Shown here: positions 1 through 11,500 of the stretch, in pieces
How the letters are laid out: each line of letters begins with the position of its first letter
How positions within the stretch are numbered: position 1 is the first letter of the stretch
DNA from: Echinostoma caproni
Lineage: Eukaryota > Platyhelminthes > Trematoda > Plagiorchiida > Echinostomatidae
Assembly: GCA_900618425.1 (NCBI GenBank)
Contig: UZAN01039668.1
Span: 40,810 to 66,683, forward strand
Direction of reading: 5' to 3'
DNA length: 25,874 nucleotides
Made by a program: the position numbers and the translations under genes
Notes under the pieces: model-generated
Told to the model about the DNA's origin: nothing
The model's database searches: none
What the model saw: the letters and a program-made list of their open reading frames with translations, nothing else

Positions 1-502
1 CTAACTGGGGTGAAAATTGACTCTTCTATCTCCTGGGTACATGGTCCACTGAATTGAATGAGGATTTTTCATGAAAAGGAATTGTGAAGGATAGTGAGTC
101 CATATCGATTCTATTTGAATGAATGTAACGCCTCAGGTAAATCCACCATTTCGTCGTTTGTCGTTCTCAAAAACAGACAGTGTGTACTACAACCTTTCAA
201 GGGATTGCTCCACCCCATCATTATCGTCCGTTTTCCTTCCTTCTTCGTTTTGCTTCTGATAAAAGTATTATCGTTAGAAAGGAACCCATTGCACCACTTA
301 AAATAAAAAGTTTGGCAGAACAGTCGTTTTTTCGGTAGTTCATTCTTAAGTCGCTTACAGATTGCATAAATAACACCAGAAAACAGATCACACAGTTAGA
401 CGTAAAACTAATCATGGGTAAGAGTTTGTCACCGTCAACGTGCTTTTGTCATTTGATAGGTTTAACTGGCTAACCGTCTCACGGTGACTGATCAATTACG
501 GG
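1..502. other. No gene recognised
   Basis: The stretch is AT-rich, with only short open frames on both strands, and none has a recognisable domain. It is probably intron or upstream DNA of the ciliary gene, bordered by the 3' end of the Penelope-like element. Confidence 0.5.
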
Positions 503-1000
503 TCATGGAAATTGGAGTGATTGAACTAAACGCCTTTGGGCGCGGACGTCAGGGGTCAACTTTCTTATTCCGATCGCCTGGGCTCTGGCCAGGGTGCGCA
601 GTTGAACATTCCTGCATTTGTTGTGGACGCCGCGATAAACAACTCTGAAAGTGACCTCCGGATTTAATTGATATCCGGTATCGATTAAGTGTGCTAGGAT
701 TAAGCTGTATAATGACCCTGTCTGTCCTAATCTCAACCAGCTTGGGTGATGAATCTGGGTCGATAGTTCTCGTGCATTTTGATCAACATAAGATGCGTCA
801 CAAGCGCATCGGAGAGAGTACACAACCACTGGTGTGGTTAACATCAACAGCGAATCCTTATTTTGAATACGTATCATAAGAGCAACCGGAAACATGCACC
901 GTAATTTGGCAACGTTAAAGGCGTTGGAGCAGGACCTCAATCACAGCAAAGTTTTTAAATAACAAACGGATGAATAAAAGAGTTCCATGATTTGCTTGTG
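503..1000 (-). mobile_element. Penelope-like retroelement, 3' remnant with GIY-YIG endonuclease region
   Basis: The minus-strand protein from about 940 down to 503 reads 'NAFNVAKLRCMF', then 'VVYSLRCACDASYV', then 'HHPSWLRLGQTGS', 'AHLIDTGYQLN' and 'AQAIGIRKLTPD', and stops at 'LQSLQFP'-like residues. This order matches the C-terminal region of flatworm Penelope-like elements. There a linker with 'FNAAKLRC' precedes a GIY-YIG nuclease domain containing 'YSxxCxCGASYIG', 'HHPAWL' and 'AHLVDTGH'. The upstream piece ('LFIRLLFKNFAVIEV') lies in another frame at about 918-990, so there is a frameshift near 915-940. The usual glycine of YIG is replaced (YVD), which suggests loss of nuclease function. 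No reverse-transcriptase core could be recognised further upstream on this strand, so the copy is probably 5'-truncated. I am fairly sure of the family and less sure of the left limit. Confidence 0.72.
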
Positions 1001-2400
1001 GACGGGTCACTGTCAGGTTGCCCAGGTCAAAGTAGGTGCATTCTCGTGGGGAATTCACAACTGGATCCAAAGCTTGACCCGCAAGGCAGCGATGGTGTGT
1101 GAGCAAATTGTAATTCATTCGGTGTCCATTTTCATTCGATAGAATCAATGTCCAGTGCGCCCAATAACTCTTCATGCCTAGTCCAACCGCTTCCACAAAC
1201 AGAAAATTTTGTGTGATTCGTGCACCTCTTCTTGGTTGGTTCGGAATCAAGGCTTTTAACCAAATACCTTAAATGTTTCACCGACCCGGTTTTATACCCG
1301 GATGTTGGATTTTCATCTTTTCACTATGGTAAACAAACTTTACACGGAAGGAAGTGAGTAATAGTCCCTCTGTAGAGGTTATTTGAGACGTTTAGTCTCA
1401 TAGAAGCATTTCGCGGGAAGGGTGACCAGCCAAAACCCGAGACACCCCTCCTCAGCCACAATAAAGTTTACAGAGGCCAATCCCCCCACTAGTTAGAGAT
1501 CGGATCGTTAACGAAATGGTGTATCACACAAACCACTGAAAAGCTGTGAAAGCACTATGCCTCTGTTACCAATTGGTAGCAGTACAGATCATCGGCAGAT
1601 TGATGATAGCACCCTGCTCCCCTGAAACAGACTGTTGAGTGTTCATCAGGTTGTATAAAAGTGAACTAGCCCATGCGGTATCCTAGTGACAGCATTAGCT
1701 ATCTATCAATTTCTCTATGGTTGCTAAAACTAAGCTGACGATTTCTGACACGGATGAGACCTTTAGTCAGTAAGTTCAATACTTTTCAGAGATGCAATAG
1801 ACAAAATGAAATTGCATTGAGACCAAAATTGTTTCTGCAATTATTAGTATTGCTGAAGAACTCTATATAATGTACTTCATTTGGATAGTAGAAGCTACAT
1901 AACTTAGGTGGACATTAAATGTGATCACCAATCACCACATCGGGGGAATAACGCACTCGACACAAACTTGCTAGAGCGAGGGGCTTGCGGACTGAAAAAG
2001 CAGCCCATGTTAGCCCCTCCATCGATCGTATGGCGGTGGTGGAATAGCCTGCGTGTGAACCCGATTGCTTTCCTTAAGGGAGATCTATATTGGAATAATT
2101 GTTTAAGACATGGCGCTCAAACTAGTCAGAAGGAGTCTCTGCGGAGTGGGCAGGGAAATACACGCAAAACAACTTGTATACTATGTTCACATTTCTCAGT
2201 TGACAGGTACACACGCAATGTGTTGATTAGTTCAAATAACGAAGGGTGCCTTAAACGGTCACTTAATATCTGTTTTTTTGTCTCTAATGATCGAGCCATG
2301 ATTATAACAATAATAATGTGTTTTTAATTACTTTAAAGATAAATCGCCTAGAGTTCGTTCTCCACCGAATGTCTCTCTCTCTCCAACTATGCATTGGTAG
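1001..2400. other. Probable intron of the ciliary gene, no gene recognised
   Basis: The longest plus-strand frame (about 1908-2327) has no domain that I recognise and ends in AT-rich sequence. The last 50 bases form a CT-rich tract (2370-2384, 'ctctctctctcc') before the AG at 2399-2400, which fits a splice acceptor. The exon upstream of it, which should end in phase 2, could not be found in this window. Confidence 0.45.
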
Positions 2401-2554
2401 CTCACGGCAAATACTGGCTGAAGTTCAAACCCCGATGATGGATATACTGCCACCAAATCTACACTTGGACCAGTTGTTTCGAAGTGTTCCCCAAACCGCA
2501 GAATTTACACTGATCAACCTAATGCTTTTGGAGGCGGATTTCTGTTGGCTTTCG
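2401..2554 (+). CDS. Ciliary gene model, exon 1 in window: start of ASH domain 1
   Basis: The exon begins after a pyrimidine-rich tract ending in 'ggtag' and stops before the donor 'gtaggt' at 2555. The first base completes a codon from an upstream exon and the exon ends in phase 0. The 51 residues include 'MMDILPPNLHLDQLF' followed by 'AEFTLINLMLLEADFCW'. That is the classic first half of an ASH domain: a strand ending in L/D-x-x, then a strand with a central N-L and aliphatic residues, then an aromatic W. The next exon continues the same domain. An alternative acceptor at about 2338 would lengthen the exon by some 20 codons in the same frame; the tract favours 2401. Confidence 0.68.
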
Positions 2555-5500
2555 GTAGGTTCAATTTATTGAAACATTAGCGGGTAATCGACTCAACTGT
2601 GTCCAGAATTCCTTTTTTTCTATAACTGTAGACGCTTACTGATATGCTGTGTAGTGTAAAATAACCGGTAGTATTTGAAGACATTGTATCCAACCATAAC
2701 TTGTATCCAACAATGGTCAAAAAAATTTACTTCCCGTTTCTGTTTCTACAGTGTCACAACTTTACAAAAACTCGAAATAAAGTATTGTACATGTTTGGAT
2801 TTTATCAAATTCTCAGTGTTTGAAGCGAATGGAGAGTAATGTAACCTCTTAAGCAGTGAGATCTACAGGACCAGATCAATATACAACTGGAGCGAATTCG
2901 CATGGGCTTCATCCAATTGATCAACTGATATATACATCCACGGAAGGCCTTACCCATTAACCATCTAGATCAGGGTTAACAAGCTCGATCCACAGTCCTA
3001 ATGTTTGATGTTCGAGACTTGGTAGAGAAACAAAGATAGTACGTACGCACCGCTGATGATACCTAAAAAGGAGAACCAAAATGTCGTCAAATGCCATTTG
3101 TCAACGATCAATTACAGATCAACGTAACACCGATAAAACAACGTTTCTATTCTAAAACGTTCCAGCATGCTAGAACGAGACAGAAACGACCACCGGCTGT
3201 AAGGTTAGTAATGACAGCCACAATTTGTAAGTGGACCTGTATCTCGAGAGAAGTAAACAAGCTCTCAAAAAACACGAGTATTGAGGTCCCGAAAGTATTT
3301 GTGGGTTCATCATCATCCTTAAGTCATGAGTAGCACCACCACGAGCGAACTAGCACCCTTTGTTTGGGATTCTCCGACTTACTCTGATAGAAAAAGACCG
3401 ATAACAATTGTAGTTGTAGTTATTCACACTAACTGGGCGTGATCAGGAGCATTGTTTAAGAAGTGCCAAATTCAGCCGAGTGCATTTCCGCTTTACACAC
3501 AGTCTAGCGCCTCGGTTCTGATTGCTATTCTCCCCGTCAGCCCCCCTCCAAAACCGCCGAGATTCGCGGGAAGGTGAGGTATAGTATGCAAATAAATTGT
3601 TCGTGTTGCGAGTAGAACGATACACGGCATGCGCTGTTTACGATTCATTGTCAGATCACCAATACCTTTAGCTGTCTGTTAGGCTAGTCCTGGATCCCCT
3701 GCCTGGAAAGCCCACAGTTATGGTTCAGTCATGGTTTATACTGCTCCATTCCGAGAAGCTATTTGATAACCAATCATCGTATTACGACTACACCCATTAA
3801 CCGTGCGTTTTCATGCACCGGTTTTGAGTGCTGCATTTTTTTGCCCATTTCAATAAAAGAGTGCGATAAAGATTGAAATGTTGAGAGCAGAGTCAAAGAT
3901 AAGATACAGAATGCATAAATATAGTGAGTGCAAAAATATTCAGTAGATGCGCGAGCGCCCCTGTTTGCGATCAGCCATATCATTCAGTGTCTCTAATCAC
4001 CCGCTACCACAACATCGGAGTCCCCAACCAGAGGGCTTAATGGCACCTATGTGAACTACTGTCCTGTTTAGGTTTTTCATACCCTCATGCCAGGTCTTAG
4101 TTTGACCGCCCTTGACCTTTTCCCATCCACTACCCGGCTCAGGAAGTCTATTGAGTGACTTGAGTAAAGAAGCCCCAAGTTTTGTAATCTATGGAAGTTG
4201 GGTACTTGACTTTGGAGCCCGACTGTGGATCCGGGATCCTGTTCGTCAAACCTCAACAGTACTTGGTCACTAGCCTAACAAATGGACGTACTGTGCTAAC
4301 TACAGTACTGCTCAGACGAAGTTGATCGAAGGCTGATGAGCTTCGTTAATCATCCACACAAAAATCAGATCTGTTCACCACACATGAGCATAAGCCGAAT
4401 TGCATTCATTGATCTCAAATTTTATAATCTAAGTATAACATCAATTTCGTAGACTGATAAATTATTTTTGGAAGAAAACAACACAAACCTTATTACATTC
4501 AATGAAGATTTGAAAATCACGCTCACCCAATAGGCTTGATTATAGCAATTGCATTAGGTTTCCTGGCTTGGGCCTCGTGACCAACTTAATCCATGATTAG
4601 ACATAACAAGTAATATGACTGATTGTGTCTCACATGCATCTTCTCACTTTCTACACAGGTCTAATTTACTCGCTTTCGGATATTATTTTTCATATTTTCC
4701 ATCTTTTATGCATTCCTTCGATATTTGTCGATAGCCGAGGTAGAACAACCCCAACCGTCACCTAAAAGTGCTGCGGGGGGATGATTATACAAACTGAAGA
4801 TGAATTTATTCATCCCAACGGTTGTGTTTGAATATTTTGTGTGATGGGTTTATCACAAACTACCAGTTTGCAAAAATGCATTAAAGGTGAGAGCGGAATT
4901 GTTTGAACCTGGTAGGCAGAAATACTTTTAGGTGTGAATTAAAAATTATACTGTCTTGTGATAGATATTCAAAATTGACCAACCTCTCCTCACTTCCACT
5001 TTATATTCACATGAAAAAGCCATCTGGTGAGGATGCAAAATACGTGGACCTTGAAATTTTGCCACCAACTGGAAAACTGTTTGCACACGAACGACGAAAA
5101 ATGAAACTGACAATCACATGTCATAAACAAGTGAGTAAATCAATGAAACGCTGCTTCGGTACACTGTTCTCCTTGACTGTTGTTTCTGCACCTGTCGTGT
5201 ACAGAATGAGTTGAAGTTATTCTCTATTACAGGTTTTCATATTTAGCAATCAAAAGCTGTGTAGAAGAACGAAACCTGATCATATGCGCTGGCGGTAGAA
5301 ACTGGAACTGGAACTAAAATCCTGTTATCACATCGCCGTTCTGTTCGAGATCATGATATATGTGTTAAGTGCTACTGCAGTATTGGGTATCGATAATGCC
5401 CATTGAAATTCCGTTCGTTGATCTACACTCGCATGCAATTATGTGACGTCCTGCTAAGGTGATTTCCACGTTTGACCAGACACATGTAGTGTTTGCTTCA

Positions 5501-8500
5501 TGCTACATGAAGGTGATTTTTTTCTGTAAGGTGTTTGGATCCCGTTTTTCTCTCTTCATTATGATTGGGAAATTTTAGAATTGTGTATGGGAATAGCACG
5601 ACATTGTTTTTATGTGGCAAACAAATCGGTGTTTGTTAGGGTACGTTTTCCCGGGAAAAATTTCATCAGGACGAATTTTTCTAGGTAGACATCCATGAGG
5701 GAAGCCATTGTCTGACAACCCAGTAATTTTGTACTCGTTTGCACATGTTCGATAAGATTCGTTCTTTTTAACCATCAGTTAGAGGCATCATCTACAAGCA
5801 CTTTGCGTCACAATCCCTAATACTTTTTATACCAATATGACCCTATTCGAATTACTTTTTGGAATAAAAATTTAATAGTTTCATGTATTTTCTTTCCCAT
5901 TGCAGAAATCAATAGAAGATCTGATCGTGCCATGTGAAATTCAGGGAATGACCGGTCGACTAGAATTGCACATCACCGGTCACGTGGAAGGCCTCAATGT
6001 GAATGTGCGCAGATCACGGCCAAGACCAGGGTCAGTTTCCGCAATACGTAAGAGACCTCTACTACGCACTTGGTTCATTCGGTATCACTTAAAATTCGCT
6101 CCAGATGTTTCGAACGCTATCTTAATACCCAACAAAAAATAAGTCAGCTTAAATTCATCATAAGCATTGGTTTTTGTTATGCTTTTTCCTACTGAAATAG
6201 ATGTGAGTAGCTCAAAGCAAAATGCATATGACGTGATAAATTAATGATAAGTTACGGCGGTGATACTGAAACACATCCGAGTGACTCGTTACTAAGGCAC
6301 TTGTTCATGTGACCAACTCGAACAATCATAAGGTGACCATGGGCTGATCTTACTTATGTGACCTTGAATGTGCTAGCATTCACATAATAGGGGTTGATAT
6401 GAAAAACTGGGTGAAACTTTCGACAACCATGACCGATGATAGTGTTAGGCCAGGTTGTAACCGTGTGCTTCCTCGCTAAGACGAGTTCCAAATTGGCACT
6501 CGAAAGTGCACGCTTTAAAGGGCACTTCATTTGCACTTTGATCTACTTGCACCGTGATCGTAATTCATAACTAGTGAGTAAAATTTCACCTACACAGCCG
6601 ACAAATTTCCTTATTACTCCTAGCCAGTAGAATCCAACATTTTCCGCAATCAATGCACATGTCGACTACGTTTTACCGCAGTTGGTGCAATAATCGGTAT
6701 GCATTAGGTTGGGTGCATTCAAGGTGATCTGCACTGTGCAGTAATATCTCCTTTTCGGTGAGATGTGCGCCAATTTTGGCTGAGATGCGGAATCTTTGTT
6801 CATGCAAAAGTCGAAACAAATACAACTGTCAAAGTGAGTGTGAAAGTCCCATGCGGGCTTCTAATGTAAATGACAGTTTTCTTTGCCGTACTACAGAAGT
6901 GCCATATTTGGGTATTGTTCGGGTATCCAATAGGTCTACTAATTACTGTACCCAAAGCCCTTCTAGGCTAATCCATACTTGCAAAGGTTTGGCTTGAGAA
7001 CCTGTTTCCCAATACCTGTAAGCATATAATGCGCTTGACGACCGAAATGGATGAGGCATGCATCAGTTGATTTGTCTTTCGATTTCAATTAGACAGTGCG
7101 GTATACTTACAATGACTTCATTTTGATTGGGCTCATGAATCATGGACTTGGCAAAACCCCGGTTACTCACGGATGATATATATGCAGTATGGGAAGGATG
7201 TTTCGCCAAATCTCTTAAACACTAATCAAAAGTGTTCGTTTTTTGAGCATGACGGAAATGGTCATGCACATAGTCCACCGTATATTCCAACACAGTTTGT
7301 GCATGTGTGTGAGGTGCGATTGAAGGGTTTTTGAGTGAAGGATATAAAGGACCAGTGAGAAAATTTCGGCTTGTAACTTTTTATTCAAGGAAAACCGACC
7401 ATTGCCGAATGGTCCACGGATAACTGAGTTGGAATGGGGGAACTAATCACCTGCTGGGAGTCAGGTATCAGTGAATGTATGATTGCATAAAAACATTTAC
7501 CGATCCAGATATAGGCGGCTGAGTGACTGAGGAGTTTTCTGGAGAGCTGACTCTATCCGAATGGGAATCGCCAGTCTTTGGTTCTATAGTTTCCACATCA
7601 AATTGGGGAGATTCGAGACAGTCCAGAGTCTTATTGTCAATATGCCTAGTTGTTAGTTTTCAGCAACGCATTGTCTACGGTTACAATGTGGTTATTGTCA
7701 TTATTTATTTGTGGCTGGAATGTGGTAAATACTTATCACCGACTCATAATCAGAGGCAAAATCAGTTTTTTTTTAATCAAAGGTCAATTCCTTGCGTGAG
7801 AGTTTCACGATGATAGCACACGCCAATTACAGGTGAATGGAAGTGAACTGAAAGTGATCGCAACTGAGGAGACAGATTTCCTCGATTTCGAGCAACCAGA
7901 AGCATAAACCGAATTACTTTTGATCGACCAACTCGTAACCGGTTAGTCGAAGTAAACAGTCACCTCATTCTGATCAGTAAACTTGGCTACGTGTGACCCG
8001 TTAGTTTTGTTTGCAGTCTCGGTCACACAACCGTTCGATATCTATGATCAAAGCCCTGCTTTCAAAATAGTGTACACTCCGAACAGGAGATGTTTATAAC
8101 ACTTTAAAGTTCAAATGGGTGTCTATATTGCACCAGTTTACAGCGTTGGTGCCGATAGAGATCGTGTCTTGTCGTTTTGTCNNCCACGACCACCACCACC
8201 AACAGCATCAACAACAACAACTCTCGAACCATTATGAGACGCATGAACTCCATCTTTCGGCTTATGCATTTGAACTTTAGGCATGGCGACAAACTGATAG
8301 AAGGATAAAATTAACATTGATAATTTCCAAAACAGATTAGACAGCTGATTAGGCACGACAGTTTTGAAATGTGACATATGCGCCACGTACATACAATACA
8401 CCAGGCATAGCAGTACACAAGCACTGGATATCAACAGTGCGTAAAATCCTTAGTTCCCTACTTATTTTAAAACAACATCGTGAAAAACCTTTTTGTGTGA

Positions 8501-11500
8501 AGAGTGTTAACCATCTACCATACGGCTACTGTTTTCTTGGAAACCCTGGTCAAATTATAGGTCGAGTCTCATGCATAACGTCCACATTTATTTCGGATTC
8601 CTTAAATTTTTAGAAATTCCTCGATCTCTCATCGTATTCCCTCCACACCGAGCAACTTTCCAAATATAACCACTTCAGGTTTGGAAAATAACGATAGTCG
8701 TTTACGCCTCAAGGGAACGAAATTCACTCACTCCGACTATCTTATGCGATCGACCTATCCTTTCAACCTGAAGGGGCGTCTGTAATTGGTCATGTCTTAC
8801 TCTATTCTGCGACCGAATTACTGCCACATATTACGACTTCGTCAGTATCTCTCAACATCCTTCATGTTGGTTTACATAACAACAGACGTTGTGTCAATAA
8901 AGAAATTCCTGTCACACAATCTGATCATCATCTCGTATCACTTAAAAGAAACTTCTGCAGTGCATGACTTTGGAAAATGTGTTTGCAACAAGTACAAATA
9001 CATACTTTGAAACTTTCAAGGACGAACACAAAAACATAGACAATCGCTTTGCGTCGAAAATAAATGTCAAACATTAGGCGTAAATTTTGACCCGTGCATG
9101 GAAATCTGTCCCATTTATCTGAGTTTATCCAGAGGCGAAATTCTGACTCACTACAAGATAATATTGAGCATGAAATTAACAAATAGCCCACTGTCACCTT
9201 CCACAGACTTTACAAGTCTCTTCCGTGTCACAAATGCAGAGTGAAATAGAATAACTCAAATCGATGATGATTGACGTCAGTCTATCACTATGTCACTTGC
9301 TCACTCCGCTTCCTCACATAAATGCATTGATATTCTTATATAAGCCTATGGAGTCTTATCAAAACTGCGAACCCATCGACCCAACTGGGGATTGAACCCG
9401 AGATCTCACAGACAGAACTCAAGCATGCTATCCACTCAGTCACCGGGCAGCGGATCAGACTGTTTTTCATTTTTCATTTACTATACATAGCACAACCCAT
9501 CTTTTCGGGCTCGTTGCAGCCATCGCACCTTGCTCATCTCAGCACCAGCTTTCAAAGATATGAGTCAGTTGGAAATATTTCAATATTTATATATCCTCAA
9601 CATGTTCACCGGAAGAATTTTAAGCATTCTATGACAGTTTTACTTGTTTCTCAATTCCTCAGATTGAGATCACTCTGTTTTTTAAGAGATTATCCCTACG
9701 GTTGCTTCGAAAGTATGCTACCTGATTGATCAGGAGCACAGGCTCAACGAAAATAGGCTTCAGTAAGGTGAGTAAGGATTCTCATTAAACACTAGTTCAT
9801 ATTTAACATCTACAGCCGCACGAAAGTGTTTGATTAATGATTGCATGTACAGCACCGAAACTGATGAGACTCAAAGACACTGTCATTTTTCATACCGGGC
9901 TGGTTTACCTTTTTACTCCGAAAAATTTATGTGTCCTTCAGTAATGATTCGCACAATCATAATTTGCAGTAACCTTAATCAGAGATTTTGTTTTGGAACC
10001 CAAGATTATTAGGTTATAAAACGATACCTGCATCTGGATAATCTTATGAAACTGAAAGAGATAGTCGAAGTAGCTGAGCTTTTCATCTTCGAACACACTG
10101 ATAAATCGATATCTTGCTCTGATCTGGTGGATCATGTACATTTTCTCCAATGAAGCATGCTGTCTTCGTGAAATTATGAACATCAGTGAGGATCGTTTTC
10201 CCTCCTCTCTTCTAAGACAAATATATCATATGAAACAACGAGTATACCATACTAGAAATATCAAAAGCCAATCAGAGCTTCCACAAAAATCGTAATGTGA
10301 AGTTAATAAAATACATGTTGTCAATGGACAAACGTTACTGATCACTATTGCGATATGTGAGCTGACGCTTCCCAGAGCCCTTGGCAGTTTCCCATCGAAC
10401 AAAAGGACAAAGTAAATAACAGACTGGGATAGACCTGTGTGGTTGACAACAACCACCGTGCATCAATCAGAAAGAAATAATTTAAAATCCAGACTATTGG
10501 TTATGCAAATGGACCAAGCAAAAATGCAAACGTTTCACCCTTGGATCCGTTGCAAAAAAGGCCAGTTCTGTCAATTGGATGATGTAGTATTTTAGTGGCT
10601 TCAGCATTGCGTTTGCGTTTCGGTTTCTTTTCATCCATCCCAACTTTTATTTTACTTTTTCAGTAACGCGGACATGAATGATTGGTCACCAACTTTGGTG
10701 AGCTCTGCGTCCATGTTCTGTCCTATTGTCCAGGATTCTGAACTGAGCATGGGCGATGAGATGCTGCTCCATCATCCAGTATCATTTTGGATCGAAATTC
10801 ACAACCCAACACCGATAAACGCTACAGTGCTTACTGAAGTGAAACATTTTGGAATAAAAAAGCGGACGGTTGAGCCACCACCTCACTATAATCCACCAAT
10901 TGGTGTTTACGATCTGAATATCCAGGACGTGTTTAATCATTCCATTTTGAGTGCATCGGTTCAACGTAACTCTGAGGTTCTGCTCATGGAACAGCGCCAA
11001 AGCGAAAGACGTCTATTCTTCGGTGAGTCCTCTATCGAGAAACATGTTTTATCGATCAATATTTGTCTTATATCCATGAAACGTGTTGCTCTCCATTCAA
11101 TAACTCGTGGAAAAATCATTCAATATTAAACGACAGAATCATGGAGTAAGCATCTACGTACCATTCAATAACTACATAACGGCTGGTGTTAGTTCAACGT
11201 TTTAGGAGAATTCATTTTCAGTACTTCCTGGATGTAAATATAAGTTGCAATTAGTCAAGACTCAGAACCGTTTTTTCGTTCCTTCAGAGCCGTATAAAAC
11301 GGGTTTCAAAGTATCAAGCTTGAAGTAGCCCATTCGAATGTTCAGAGGCACTAGGATCTCTTAATTGTTTAGGATGCGGGTTTCATTCGTCGATTCCCCA
11401 CAAGTTGAATGCATTCCGATGCAATGGAAATGTTTGTGGTAACCGACGAGGAGCACTAGACAGCTGTTTTGTTCTGTTTGCGACTCGTTGGCACTGCTTA

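Larger units (their letters stand above)
6031..10663. other. Large intron (phase 2) with repeats
   Basis: At 4.6 kb this is the longest intron of the model. It holds a simple repeat beside a two-base gap (8182-8223), a tRNA-like SINE head (9386-9452) and two unassigned coding-like stretches (7833-7907, 10013-10153), each listed separately. Apart from these, I see only short open frames without domains. It ends with a long T-rich tract and 'cag' at 10661-10663. Confidence 0.55.

Noticed and set aside
1908..2327. 139-codon plus-strand open frame before exon 1
   Set aside because: No domain motif, composition like intron sequence, and no splice borders that give the phase 2 needed by the exon at 2401.
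1403..3575. Shared string 'ttcgcgggaagg' at about 1409 and 3564
   Set aside because: The match is only 12 bases and the flanks do not align, so it is not enough for a repeat call.
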